NCBI RefSeq assembly: GCF_022489025.1
Contig: NZ_JAKVTG010000004.1
Location: forward strand, 1 to 64,000
Source of the DNA: Planococcus halocryophilus
GTDB taxonomy: Bacteria; Bacillota; Bacilli; Bacillales_A; Planococcaceae
Length of the DNA: 64,000 nt
Direction: 5' to 3'
The notes under the pieces were generated by a model. The model was not told where the DNA came from. It saw only the letters and a program-made list of their open reading frames with translations, and did not search any database. This document shows positions 44,847-53,163 of the stretch, piece after piece (positions within the stretch are counted from its first letter, which is position 1; the number at the start of each line of letters is the position of its first letter). The position numbers and the translations under genes are program-made.

Positions 44847-45326
44847 ATGGAAGCAAAACCGATGAAAGAATCGAGAACCATTCAAACAAAGCTTGTTCTT
44901 CCTCCTGATACCAATCACATGAATTCTATTTTTGGGGGAAAAGTTTTAGCATACATCGATGAAATCGCAGGCATTACAGCGATGAAACACGCACGCCGTC
45001 AAGTTGTTGTAACGGCATCAATTGATTCAGTGGATTTTTTATCTTCAGCTAAAGTTGGAGATGTATTGGAGCTCGAAGCAAATGTTACTTCAACGGGGCG
45101 CACTTCGATGGAAGTTTATGTTCGAGTAAAATCAAAAAACCTTCAAACAGGTGATGAAAAACTAACGACAGAATCATTCTTGACGATGGTTGCAATGGGA
45201 GACGATGGTAAGCCAACTCCAGTTCCTCCTGTGCTGCCGGAGTCCGTAGGCGAAAAACTCTTTTTTGATACGGCACCCGCAAGACGAGAATATCGAAAAT
45301 TGCGCGTAAAGCCACCTAGACCATAA
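44847..45326 (+). CDS. Acyl-CoA thioesterase (YkhA/YciA type)
   Basis: A 159-residue hotdog thioesterase that hydrolyses medium- and long-chain acyl-CoA. The family motifs LVLPPDTNHMNSIFGGKVLAYIDEIAGITAMKHARR (with the catalytic Asp region) and VDFLSSAKVGDVLELEANVTSTGRTSMEV are clear. The C-terminal tail is charged (RREYRKLRVKPPRP). AAAGGA supports ATG 44847; an ATG two codons upstream is too near. A TATAAT at 44823-44828 is the likely -10. Monocistronic; the hairpin directly behind it has no T run because an element appears to be inserted there. Confidence 0.9.
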   Translation: MEAKPMKESRTIQTKLVLPPDTNHMNSIFGGKVLAYIDEIAGITAMKHARRQVVVTASIDSVDFLSSAKVGDVLELEANVTSTGRTSMEVYVRVKSKNLQTGDEKLTTESFLTMVAMGDDGKPTPVPPVLPESVGEKLFFDTAPARREYRKLRVKPPRP

Positions 45327-45330
45327 GAAA

Positions 45331-45626
45331 AAGTGCATGGCTAAAATCCATGCACTTCAGACTGCAGACAAAAGAGGTATTGGTAGAACTTAATCCAATA
45401 CCTCTTCCCTTATATGTAAATCTTGATAGTCTTAGATATGCTTAACTGACATAGACACTAGCGATGGCGCGTCCACGGGGTAGACGAAGCAAGAAGACAG
45501 GTGGTTTTCCTGGCTTCTTGCGGGAGTCATCCCCAAAGCGACCAGCGCGGTTTTATGGCGCCATACACTGTGCAGAAGGACTTGGCCTACAGCCTAAAGG
45601 TACATGGAATAAAATCTATGTACCTT
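45331..45626. repeat. Intergenic element flanked by two copies of a terminator hairpin
   Basis: About 318 bases between two genes without a coding frame. A hairpin AAGTGCATGG/CCATGCACTT (45331-45357, no T run) is followed by CAGACTGCAGACAAAA, an inner hairpin (AAGAGGTATTGG / CCAATACCTCTT, about 45372-45407), and a GC-richer part (about 45464-45590) with GCAAGAAG/CTTCTTGC. At the end comes a second hairpin similar to the first (45597-45626) but with TTTTT. The left end matches that of the element at 57701. Interpreted as a small inserted element; type unknown. Confidence 0.6.
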
Positions 45627-45644
45627 TTTCTTATATTAATTAAA

Positions 45645-46163
45645 TTATGTCTCGTTAATATCTACCTCTGAGTTAACATGCTTTAAAGCATTGCCCGTTT
45701 CACTACTAATAACCGATAAACTCCCGTCAGTTTCTAGGATGACTGCTTTTACTTTTTCGGTAGATCCAAATCCTGTATTGCGAATGGCCTGAAGAATCTC
45801 CATTTCCTTGATTCGTTCTTTTCGCATGGAACTTCTTAAAAAATTACCATCTAAATACAAGAGACGCGGTTCGGACTTGATCAAGTTGTTAAACCAATTG
45901 AAATGAAGAGAAAAAAGAGTCATCAAATATTGCAATAAAATGAGCAATCCAAATGCTGTCATTCCTTCAAGTAGGCTTATGCTATTGTTAAGTAATATGG
46001 TCGCGAGTGTCGAACCTAAAGCAACGGTCACGACCAAGTCAAAGGCATTCAATTTTGTTAAAGTTCTTTTACCTGAAACACGAAGTAAAATAACGAGGCC
46101 CACATAAGCTAAAAAACCAACTGTGATGATGCGTATAAAACTACTAAGTGTGATTTCAAACAT
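45645..46163 (-). CDS. DUF421 (YetF-like) membrane protein
   Basis: A 172-residue protein with three membrane segments in the first 90 residues, including the typical LVILLRVSGKRTLTKLNAFDLVVTVALGSTLATILL block, followed by a cytosolic or surface domain (LLYLDGNFLRSSMRKERIKEMEILQAIRNTGFGSTEKVKAVILETDGSLSVI). This is the DUF421/YetF layout; in B. subtilis related proteins are linked to spore or envelope functions, but the molecular role is unknown. GGAGG lies 6 nt before ATG 46163; a longer in-frame start at 46205 has no site. It lies directly next to a DnaA-box cluster. Confidence 0.85.
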   Translation of the reverse strand: MFEITLSSFIRIITVGFLAYVGLVILLRVSGKRTLTKLNAFDLVVTVALGSTLATILLNNSISLLEGMTAFGLLILLQYLMTLFSLHFNWFNNLIKSEPRLLYLDGNFLRSSMRKERIKEMEILQAIRNTGFGSTEKVKAVILETDGSLSVISSETGNALKHVNSEVDINET

Positions 46164-46195
46164 ATTCTTCCTCCTTTTTATCGTTTTTAATAAAA

Positions 46196-46384
46196 TTATC
46201 CACATGTTGATAACTTTCCTTTATGCAATAAAATTAACAAAATTCTAAAAACTTATCCACATAGCACACAAAAATTAGCGGTTTACTGTGTATAAGATGA
46301 TGGAAATAGAGAATTTTACTTATAGATCCCGTTTTTTAACGTTTTTTCTTTCTTCTTTTATATTTCCCTATAAAGTTATCAACA
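46196..46384. promoter_or_regulatory. DnaA-box cluster
   Basis: Three perfect DnaA boxes (TTATNCACA): TTATCCACA at 46196-46204 and 46253-46261, and TGTGTATAA (reverse strand) at 46287-46295. One-mismatch boxes are at 46205-46213 (reverse) and 46376-46384 (TTATCAACA). All lie in one AT-rich intergenic stretch of about 300 bases. No dnaA or dnaN gene is near, so it resembles the extra-origin DnaA-box clusters of B. subtilis. Confidence 0.7.
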
Positions 46385-46387
46385 AAC

Positions 46388-46419
46388 AAAAAAAAGAGTA
46401 GCCAGGGCTACTCTTTTTG
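46388..46419 (-). terminator. Terminator of the SEC-C gene
   Basis: AAAAGAGTAGCC / GGCTACTCTTTT with A and T runs at both ends, about 45 bp behind the stop codon on the minus strand. Confidence 0.88.
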
Positions 46420-46462
46420 CTGTTATCTCCACAAAAGCGGAAATATTCTATAGCGTATGTTT

Positions 46463-47482
46463 TTATTTTTTGGCTAACAATTCTTCAAAATAAGCGCTGA
46501 ATTCTTTAGAGCGTTTCAAGATTGTGCTTGAAGATACACCGAATTTTTCACTTAAGTCTTTTGAAGATAGCATAGGACCTTTCACCAATTCGTGATCCTG
46601 TAAGAATCTCCAGTATCCTGCAACAAGTGCTTCAGGTTTTTGGACAGTTGGTTGCTGGCTTACAAGATAGCTATTTAAAATACTCGTAATATTGCTAACC
46701 GTTTCTTCATCAAAATCAGCTTTCTCGATATGCTTATCAAGTTCAGCCATGACAGAGTCATGCTCTGGAGAAAGCTGGATGCTTTCTTCTACACTGCCGG
46801 TTGAATACTTAACGATTTGTTCAACAATTGTTAAGTAGTTATCGCGCAAGTAGCTTTCATCTTGTGAAGCATTTTCAGCAGCGATTTGTGCTTTCAATTG
46901 TTCGAAGAATGGAGTGAATTCTCCTACAACCGTTAAATAGCCATTCAAGAATAGAACGCCTTTTTCCCCCACGCGTGAATCTGGAAGTAAGATTGCTAAT
47001 AAGCCTTGTCCGTTTTCCATATCAGTTGGTGGCTGGTCAGCCATTTCAAGCGTTTCGCCTGTCAGAACGTCTGTAAACTGAGCCTTCTCAGTGTCACCTT
47101 TAACGTATTGACCAAGGAATACTTTTACGTCTTTCCAATTTTCGAGTACTTCTTTCGTTGTTGGACGTTGAGCAAGATCAATTTGTTTTTCTAGAAACTC
47201 TTCCCATAGTTCAGGTTTTTTCATGAACAGGAAATTCTCAATAACAAATGCTTGTGCATCGTTTTCAGCCATTGATTTCATCAAATGTGGCTGCCATTCT
47301 TGTTGCAATTCACGGAATTCAGTAATATGTGTCTGATTTGGGTTTTCCGAGAAGAACTGTTGACGTACTTTGAATAGTTCCTCATTCACCAAATCATTGA
47401 TAGATACAGTTTCTTGTTTTCCGTGACATTTTTTGTATTTCTTGCCACTGCCGCATGGGCATGGATCATTTCTTCCTACCAT
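46463..47482 (-). CDS. SEC-C motif zinc-binding protein, function unknown
   Basis: A 339-residue protein that opens with a SEC-C zinc motif ([19 protein letters not shown]-x-C-x8-CH) like the SecA tail. An acidic, mostly helical body follows (residues 25-290), ending with a predicted helix-turn-helix ([34 protein letters not shown]). The combination suggests a protein or nucleic acid-binding adaptor, but no function is known to me. ATG 47482 sits 5 nt behind AGGTGA; a GTG three codons earlier falls inside that site. Monocistronic. Confidence 0.82.
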   Translation of the reverse strand: MVGRNDPCPCGSGKKYKKCHGKQETVSINDLVNEELFKVRQQFFSENPNQTHITEFRELQQEWQPHLMKSMAENDAQAFVIENFLFMKKPELWEEFLEKQIDLAQRPTTKEVLENWKDVKVFLGQYVKGDTEKAQFTDVLTGETLEMADQPPTDMENGQGLLAILLPDSRVGEKGVLFLNGYLTVVGEFTPFFEQLKAQIAAENASQDESYLRDNYLTIVEQIVKYSTGSVEESIQLSPEHDSVMAELDKHIEKADFDEETVSNITSILNSYLVSQQPTVQKPEALVAGYWRFLQDHELVKGPMLSSKDLSEKFGVSSSTILKRSKEFSAYFEELLAKK

Positions 47483-47718
47483 TCTAATCACCTACATTTT
47501 TTATTGAGTGTAACATAAAATTGCGAAGGGCTCAAAAGTCTGACGATTCAGACGCTAGTAAGCTATATAGATAGTAAAAATTGGAACCGCCATTATACGT
47601 TGGAAAGCAACGTTAAAAGCCTTGAAGTTAGTTGATTCTGTAAGCATAAAACCAAGCAGTAGGCACCAGCCATAAGGAGTATTATAATAAAAGATATAAA
47701 GTAGTAGGAGGAGACAAT

Positions 47719-48252
47719 GTGTATAAAGATCCTGTAAAAGAATCTATATCTTGGATGCGGGTCATCGTTTTGACGGTACTTATTGTCTTACTATCACGGC
47801 ATTTTCTGTTTGAGCCAGTAGCCGTCCATGGGGAATCGATGATGCCTACGTTTGAAGAAAATGATAAAGTTGTGCTAGCTAAAATTTACTCAATCGAAAA
47901 TTTTGATATGATTGTTTTTACTGCACCAAATGGCGTTAATTTTATAAAAAGAGTAATTGGTGTTCCAGGAGACGTTATTTCCATGCAAGATGACCAATTA
48001 TATATAAATGGAAAAGCTAAGGTCGAGCCTTATCTGGAAAAAAATTTAAAAGCGGCAAAACAAATGGGAATGTTGCGATTGACTGAGGATTTTAAAGAAT
48101 TTACTGTGCCAGCGGAATCTTATTTTGTGTTAGGAGATAATCGCTTGAACAGTACCGATTCCCGAGTTTTAGGGTTTATTTCAGAAAAGAGTGTTGTGGG
48201 AGAAGTGAAAGTGCGAATTTCACCACTAGAACATGTAGGCTTTGTCGAATAA
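47719..48252 (+). CDS. sipS: Type I signal peptidase
   Basis: Membrane protease that removes Sec signal peptides outside the cytoplasmic membrane. The 177 residues have one N-terminal membrane anchor (VIVLTVLIVLLSRHFLF) and the Ser-Lys dyad: Ser40 in HGESMMPT and Lys77 in NFIKRVIGVPGD, with box E LGDNRLNSTDSR. Length fits the SipS/SipT class of Bacillales, which often have several paralogues. The start is GTG, 5 nt after GGAGGAG. An out-of-frame ATG two bases earlier leads nowhere. TATAAT at 47683-47688 is the likely -10. Monocistronic. Confidence 0.95.
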   Translation: MYKDPVKESISWMRVIVLTVLIVLLSRHFLFEPVAVHGESMMPTFEENDKVVLAKIYSIENFDMIVFTAPNGVNFIKRVIGVPGDVISMQDDQLYINGKAKVEPYLEKNLKAAKQMGMLRLTEDFKEFTVPAESYFVLGDNRLNSTDSRVLGFISEKSVVGEVKVRISPLEHVGFVE

Positions 48253-48276
48253 CACTAAAGCATTTATCGGGTTAAT

Positions 48277-48323
48277 AGCAAAAGACAGCTTCTCGTTTAT
48301 AAGGAAGCTGTCTTTTGCTATTT
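48277..48323. terminator. Bidirectional terminator between sipS and mtnE
   Basis: AGCAAAAGACAGCTTC / GAAGCTGTCTTTTGCT 16-bp stem with A and T runs at the base, between convergent genes. Confidence 0.9.
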
Positions 48324-49485
48324 AAAATAACTCTAGTTTCTCGATCCGTTTGATTGCTTCGACAATACGGCTCTCATCAACCAGTAATCCGACACGGACA
48401 AAGCCTTCTCCGCCATCACCGAACCCACTGCCAGCAGCTACTGCAATATCTGCTTTTTCAAGTAGGAAATCAGCAAATTCGATACTCGTAAAACCTTTTG
48501 GGATTGGTAACCAAGCAAAGAATGAACCTTGTGGAGCTGTTATTTCCCAACCAATACGTGCACATTCTGCCACGAGTACATTTCTGCGTTTTTCATAGAG
48601 ATTTACTAGATCATCAACGCATTGCTGATCAGCGTTTAATGCTTCTGCTGCAGCAAGTTGAACCGCTGGGAATAATCCGGCAAATAAATGATCTTGAATT
48701 AAGTTTAAGGCTTCAATCATTTTGGAATGTCCGACAGCAAACCCAATACGCCAGCCAGCCATATTGTAAGTTTTCGATAATGTATACATTTCAATACCGA
48801 CTTCTTTTGCTCCCTCAGACTGTAAAAAGCTAACCGGTTTTTTTCCTTCAAAACCAACAGCACCGTAAGCAAAGTCATGAACGACGGCAATGTTATTTTC
48901 TTTTGCAAAAGCGACGGTTTCATCAAAAAACTCTTTGCTCGCTACTGCTCCAGTTGGATTGTTCGGGTAGTTTAAGTACATTAATTTTGCGCGAGAGCGA
49001 ACAGTTTCAGGTAACTCATCGTAGTTTGGTAAATATCCTTTTTCCGGATCTAATGTCATTAGTTCAAAATCAATATCTGCTAATGGAGCACCTGATAAAT
49101 AATCAGGGTAACCTGGATTTGGTAGCAATAAAAGATCTTCTGAATTCAGCAATGCTAATGGCAACTCAACAAGCCCAATTTTTGTTCCGCACATAACGGC
49201 CACTTCTAAATCGGGATCGATATCTACGTTATACTCGCGTTTATAGAAATCAGCTGCTGCTTGCCGCAAAGTTGATATTCCGCGGAAAGGTGAATACTTA
49301 TGCGTTTTTGGATCGGTCACTGCAGTTTGTAATGCTTTAACGATATGGTCAGGTGTAGGCTGATCAGGATTGCCTTGACCAAGGTTAATCACATCGCGCC
49401 CTTCAGCGATAGCTTGGCTCGTTTTAGCAACGAGTAGAGCAAAAAATTGAGTCGGTAAATTTTGCAAGCGATTTGAAAAGTCCAT
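48322..49485 (-). CDS. mtnE: PLP-dependent aminotransferase MtnE (methionine salvage)
   Basis: A 387-residue fold-type I aminotransferase. It should transfer an amino group, often from glutamine, to 2-keto-4-methylthiobutyrate to regenerate methionine. Seen: NLGQGNPDQPTPDHIV, LLPNPGYPDY, LNYPNNPTGAVA, the PLP-binding Lys in YTLSKTYNMAGWRIGF, and GEGFVRVGLL. These stretches match what I recall of B. subtilis MtnE (YkrV). The omega-amidase mtnU lies divergently, 85 bp away, which supports the assignment because it removes the ketoglutaramate formed. The ATG follows AAGGAGAATTCC. Confidence 0.88.
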   Translation of the reverse strand: MDFSNRLQNLPTQFFALLVAKTSQAIAEGRDVINLGQGNPDQPTPDHIVKALQTAVTDPKTHKYSPFRGISTLRQAAADFYKREYNVDIDPDLEVAVMCGTKIGLVELPLALLNSEDLLLLPNPGYPDYLSGAPLADIDFELMTLDPEKGYLPNYDELPETVRSRAKLMYLNYPNNPTGAVASKEFFDETVAFAKENNIAVVHDFAYGAVGFEGKKPVSFLQSEGAKEVGIEMYTLSKTYNMAGWRIGFAVGHSKMIEALNLIQDHLFAGLFPAVQLAAAEALNADQQCVDDLVNLYEKRRNVLVAECARIGWEITAPQGSFFAWLPIPKGFTSIEFADFLLEKADIAVAAGSGFGDGGEGFVRVGLLVDESRIVEAIKRIEKLELF

Positions 49486-49570
49486 GGAATTCTCCTTATT
49501 TTCGAAATAATTGCACTTCTACTCCGAATCTTATAGAATTTAGAGGAGCTTGTCTACTGGAGGAGAGAAT

Positions 49571-50359
49571 ATGAAAATTGCATGTGTTCAGATGGATATT
49601 GTATTTGGGGAACCAGAAAAAAACTATCAGCAGGTATTGAACTATTTAACTGAAGCCGCTGACAACGGGGCAGATACGATTGTTTTGCCTGAAATGTGGA
49701 ATACTGGTTATGCACTAACAGAGCTTAACACGTTAGCAGACAATACAAACCGGACAGTGGAGATGTTGAAAAACTTCGCAAAAGAAAAATCGGTAAACAT
49801 TGTTGGGGGTTCTGTTTCAACAGAGAAAAATAATGGCTTTTACAATACGATGTATGTCGTCAATAAAAAAGGTGAGCTTGTTTCTGAATACGATAAAGCA
49901 CATCGTTTTGGATTGATGGATGAACATATTCATTTAGAAGAAGGAGATACTCTAGGTACATTTAAATTGGATAACGTTGTTTATGGCGGTGTTATTTGCT
50001 ATGATATCCGTTTTCCTGAGTGGATTCGTGCACAAGCATTAAATGATGCAAAGCTTATTTTCGTGTCTGCAGAATGGCCAGAACCAAGAATTGATCATTG
50101 GCGTACGTTGCTTCAAGCTCGTGCGATTGAAAACCAATGCTTTATCGTTGGAGTTAACCGCATTGGCAGTGATCCGAACAACGTGTTTGGTGGAAGCACC
50201 ATGGTAATTGCTCCTTGGGGAGAAATTCGTTTGGACATGAAAAAAGAAGAAGGCATAGGGTATGTGGAAATTGATTTACAAGAAGTAGAAGAAGTTCGTA
50301 AACGAATCCCGGTCTTTGACGATCGTCGTGAAAAATTATACGAAACATTCAAAATTTGA
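49571..50359 (+). CDS. mtnU: Carbon-nitrogen hydrolase MtnU (omega-amidase)
   Basis: A 262-residue nitrilase-superfamily enzyme with the Glu-Lys-Cys triad: Glu in VLPEMWNTGY, Lys in EYDKAHRFGL and Cys in GVICYDIRFPEW. In B. subtilis MtnU hydrolyses 2-oxoglutaramate, the by-product of glutamine-dependent MtnE. GGAGGAG lies 5 nt before ATG 49571; an ATG seven codons earlier precedes that site. It reads toward the SAM riboswitch of metNPQ; no clear terminator separates them except the riboswitch itself. Confidence 0.88.
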   Translation: MKIACVQMDIVFGEPEKNYQQVLNYLTEAADNGADTIVLPEMWNTGYALTELNTLADNTNRTVEMLKNFAKEKSVNIVGGSVSTEKNNGFYNTMYVVNKKGELVSEYDKAHRFGLMDEHIHLEEGDTLGTFKLDNVVYGGVICYDIRFPEWIRAQALNDAKLIFVSAEWPEPRIDHWRTLLQARAIENQCFIVGVNRIGSDPNNVFGGSTMVIAPWGEIRLDMKKEEGIGYVEIDLQEVEEVRKRIPVFDDRREKLYETFKI

Positions 50360-50407
50360 TTGACACCCTGAAAGTATGTCTGTAACATGAAATTCAATCT
50401 AATATAC

Positions 50408-50515
50408 TAACTTATCAAGAGAGACCGAGGGGTAGGCCCTATGACGTCCGGCAACCCCCAGTTGGGAAGGTGCCAAGTCCTGCGGAATGTGAAAACATTT
50501 CGGAAGATAAGTCGA
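50408..50515 (+). ncRNA. SAM-I riboswitch (S-box) controlling metNPQ
   Basis: The leader shows the S-box hallmarks in order: CTTATCAAGAGAG (P1/P2), GGCCCTATGA, CCGGCAACC, GGTGCCAAGTCCTGC, a variable P4 hairpin (GAATGTGAAAACATTTC), and the closing GATAAG pairing with CTTATC (50411-50416 with 50506-50511). On binding S-adenosylmethionine, P1 forms and the terminator just downstream stops transcription of the methionine transporter. Confidence 0.95.
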
Positions 50516-50531
50516 GAAATTAAAATTTTCG

Positions 50532-50565
50532 ATGTCTCTTTCTTGATGAAAGAGGCATTTTTTTA
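50532..50565 (+). terminator. Riboswitch-controlled terminator before metN
   Basis: ATGTCTCTTTC / GAAAGAGGCAT stem (one T-G pair) with seven T, 15 bp ahead of the metN ribosome binding site. Confidence 0.88.
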
Positions 50566-50581
50566 TTGCCAGGAGGAAGCC

Positions 50582-51595
50582 ATGATACAGATTAAAAATT
50601 TGACGAAAACGTATACAACAAAACATGGTGCCGTTACCGGAGTGGATAATGTGTCACTTGAAGTCGGAAAAGGTGAAATATTTGGGATTGTGGGTTACTC
50701 AGGAGCAGGAAAAAGTTCGTTGATCCGCTGTATTAACTTACTCGAACGACCAAGCTCTGGCAGCATCATAGTCGATGAAAAAGATTTAACACAGTTAAAT
50801 GGCGATCAACTGAGAAAAGCGCGGTTAAAAATCGGGATGATTTTCCAACATTTTTATTTGATTAGCCAAAAGACAGTTTACGACAATATCGCTTTTGCAC
50901 TTCGGGCGGCAGGCAAACCTTCTAAAGAGATTAAAATGCGTGTAGAAGAACTGCTTGAAATGGTCGGTTTAGCAGACAAACGGGATGTCTATCCTGCTCA
51001 GTTGAGTGGTGGCCAAAAACAGCGTGTCGGCATTGCGCGAGCGTTGGCAAACAATCCCGCCGTGCTGTTATGTGATGAAGCGACTTCAGCACTCGACCCT
51101 AATACGACTTTATCAATTTTACGGTTATTGAAAGAAATTAATCGGAAATTGAACATCACGATTGTATTGATAACCCACGAAATGAATGTCGTGAAAGAAA
51201 TTTGCGATCGCATGGCTATTATGCAAGGTGGACGGGTGATTGAAGAAGGACAAGTATACGATATTTTTGCGGATCCTCAAAAAGAACTAACAAAAGAATT
51301 TATCTCTAGTGTCGTATCATTTAATGTTCCAATACATATTTTAAAGGAATTTAAAGGCACATTAGTAAAAGTACTATTTAAAGGTGGCGTAGCCGGTGAA
51401 GGTGTCATTTCCGATATGCTGCAGAGCTTTTCAGTAAAAGGTAACTTTTTACACGGGGCAATCGAGTATATTCAAGAGCGTCCACTTGGCATCTTTATCA
51501 TGGAATTAAAAGGCGCTGAAATAGAAGTTATGGAGGCATTGCGGTATTTGGAAAATAGATCGGCAATAGTGGAGGTGATATCGAGTGGACATTGA
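50582..51595 (+). CDS. metN: Methionine ABC transporter, ATP-binding protein
   Basis: A 337-residue ATPase of the D/L-methionine importer. It has Walker A GYSGAGKSS, IFQHFYLISQKTV, the signature [15 protein letters not shown], Walker B VLLCDEATSALDP, and a C-terminal NIL/C2 regulatory domain (about 260-337), which binds methionine for trans-inhibition in related systems. AGGAGGAAG supports ATG 50582; the frame stays open up to 50441 but that part is the riboswitch. The stop lies 11 nt inside metP. SAM riboswitch control confirms the methionine role. Confidence 0.95.
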   Translation: MIQIKNLTKTYTTKHGAVTGVDNVSLEVGKGEIFGIVGYSGAGKSSLIRCINLLERPSSGSIIVDEKDLTQLNGDQLRKARLKIGMIFQHFYLISQKTVYDNIAFALRAAGKPSKEIKMRVEELLEMVGLADKRDVYPAQLSGGQKQRVGIARALANNPAVLLCDEATSALDPNTTLSILRLLKEINRKLNITIVLITHEMNVVKEICDRMAIMQGGRVIEEGQVYDIFADPQKELTKEFISSVVSFNVPIHILKEFKGTLVKVLFKGGVAGEGVISDMLQSFSVKGNFLHGAIEYIQERPLGIFIMELKGAEIEVMEALRYLENRSAIVEVISSGH

Positions 51596-52256
51596 ATGGG
51601 GACGAATTATTGAATTATGGCCAGAAATCCAAACTGCATTTTTCCAAACCTTAATGATGATCGGCATTTCGTTATCAGTATCACTGATTATTGGATTGCC
51701 ACTTGGAATTTTGCTATTTATAACAGATCGCGGCTTGTTTCTTGAAAATCGGCCCGTGAATTCAGTGGTAGGCTTTGTTGTAAACATTGTACGTTCTATT
51801 CCATTTATCATTTTGTTAGTAGCACTTATTCCTTTGACGAAATTTATCACAGGTACAACAATCGGTCCTGTTGCGGCTAGTGTTTCTTTGTCAGTTGCAG
51901 CCATTCCGTTTTTTGCGCGAATTGTGGAAAATTCACTTCGCGAAATTGATAAAGGAGTAATCGAAGCAGCAATTGCAGTAGGTGCTACACCGTGGATGAT
52001 TATTAAAGATGTATTACTACCTGAAGCAAAAGCGAGCATCGTACAAGGGATTACGTTAACGATTATTAGTTTAGTCGCCTATTCAGCTATGGCTGGTGTT
52101 GTGGGTGGCGGAGGCATAGGAGATTTAGCCATTCGCTTTGGTTATTACCGATACGATAACACCATTATGGTTGTTACAGTCGTTATTTTAATTGTGTTGG
52201 TTCAATTGATTCAACAAGCAGGAGACTATACAGCGAAAGCTATAGATAAAAGATAA
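51585..52256 (+). CDS. metP: Methionine ABC transporter, permease
   Basis: A 223-residue permease with five membrane segments and the permease loop EAAIAVGATPWMIIKDVLLPEAKASIVQGIT. The conserved MAGVVGGGGIGDLAIRFGYYRY near the end is typical of MetI/MetP. The start is GTG, 6 nt after GGAGGTGA and overlapping the metN end by 11 nt, so translation is coupled. Confidence 0.94.
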   Translation: MDIEWGRIIELWPEIQTAFFQTLMMIGISLSVSLIIGLPLGILLFITDRGLFLENRPVNSVVGFVVNIVRSIPFIILLVALIPLTKFITGTTIGPVAASVSLSVAAIPFFARIVENSLREIDKGVIEAAIAVGATPWMIIKDVLLPEAKASIVQGITLTIISLVAYSAMAGVVGGGGIGDLAIRFGYYRYDNTIMVVTVVILIVLVQLIQQAGDYTAKAIDKR

Positions 52257-52268
52257 GGGGAGAATGAT

Positions 52269-53096
52269 ATGAAAAAATTAGGATTAATAATAGCAGCGAG
52301 TGCATTGGCTTTAGCGGCATGTGGCAGTGAAGAAAACGAAGCAACAACAGGAGAACCTTCAAAAGATATTAAACTAGGAGCTACGGCAGGGCCTTATAGC
52401 GATATGTTAAAACAAGCCATTGTCCCAGGCCTTGAAGAAAAAGGGTATACAGTAGATTTGGTAGAATTCAGTGATTATATTCAGCCAAACATCGCGCTTG
52501 ATGGTGGAGATATCGATGCCAACCTATTCCAGCACAGCATTTACTTGGAGAATTTTGAAAAAGAAAATAATATGGATTTGTCAGGATTAATCGTTGTGCC
52601 GACAGCGCCAATGGGCATTTATTCAAATCAATTTGATACATTAGATGATATTGAAGATGGGGCAACCATCGCAATTCCTAATGACCCTGTTAATGCGGCT
52701 CGTGCTTTGCAGATTCTTGAAGATCAAGGTCTAGTCGAAGTAGATCCGGAAGTAGATGACTTAAAAATTTCAGAAAGAGATGTTATTACTAACAAAAAGA
52801 ACCTAGTATTCCAGCCAATCGAAGCTGGACAATTGCCACGTGCAGTTGAAGGATCTGATTTATCCGCTGTTCCTGGAAACTTTGCATTAGCAGCTGAAAT
52901 GGACCTTTTGGATGCATTGGCACTGGAAAACATGCCTGACCAATACCGCAATTTAGTAGCAGTTAAAGCGGAAAATGAAGATAGTGAATTGGCGAAAGAT
53001 ATAATAGAAATTGTGGAATCAGAAGAATTTGAAAAGGTAATTGATGAGAATTTTGAAGGATTCGGTAAACCTCAATGGATGACTGATCAAGAATAA
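52269..53096 (+). CDS. metQ: Methionine-binding lipoprotein
   Basis: A 275-residue NlpA/MetQ-family lipoprotein with lipobox ALAACG (Cys about 18). Family stretches are KLGATAGPYSDMLKQAI, VEFSDYIQPNIALDGGDIDANLFQHSIYLENF and AIPNDPVNAARALQILEDQGLV. It delivers methionine to MetNP. AGGGGAGAA precedes the ATG, 12 bp after metP. Last gene of the riboswitch operon. Confidence 0.95.
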   Translation: MKKLGLIIAASALALAACGSEENEATTGEPSKDIKLGATAGPYSDMLKQAIVPGLEEKGYTVDLVEFSDYIQPNIALDGGDIDANLFQHSIYLENFEKENNMDLSGLIVVPTAPMGIYSNQFDTLDDIEDGATIAIPNDPVNAARALQILEDQGLVEVDPEVDDLKISERDVITNKKNLVFQPIEAGQLPRAVEGSDLSAVPGNFALAAEMDLLDALALENMPDQYRNLVAVKAENEDSELAKDIIEIVESEEFEKVIDENFEGFGKPQWMTDQE

Positions 53097-53110
53097 TGAT
53101 AGTGAGATAG

Positions 53111-53146
53111 AAAGAGCCGTTCCAGGTTTTCTGGAACGGCTTTCTT
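53111..53146 (+). terminator. Terminator of metNPQ
   Basis: AGCCGTTCCAG / CTGGAACGGCT perfect stem with TTCTTCT tail. Confidence 0.88.
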
Positions 53147-53163
53147 CTATTACTATAAATAAT

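Noticed and set aside
46196..46384. DnaA boxes as a chromosome or plasmid replication origin
   Set aside because: No dnaA, dnaN, rep or par gene is nearby and neighbours are ordinary chromosomal genes; an extra-origin cluster is more likely.
50441..50581. In-frame 47-codon N-terminal extension of metN
   Set aside because: It covers the SAM riboswitch and its terminator; the true start has AGGAGGAAG just ahead.
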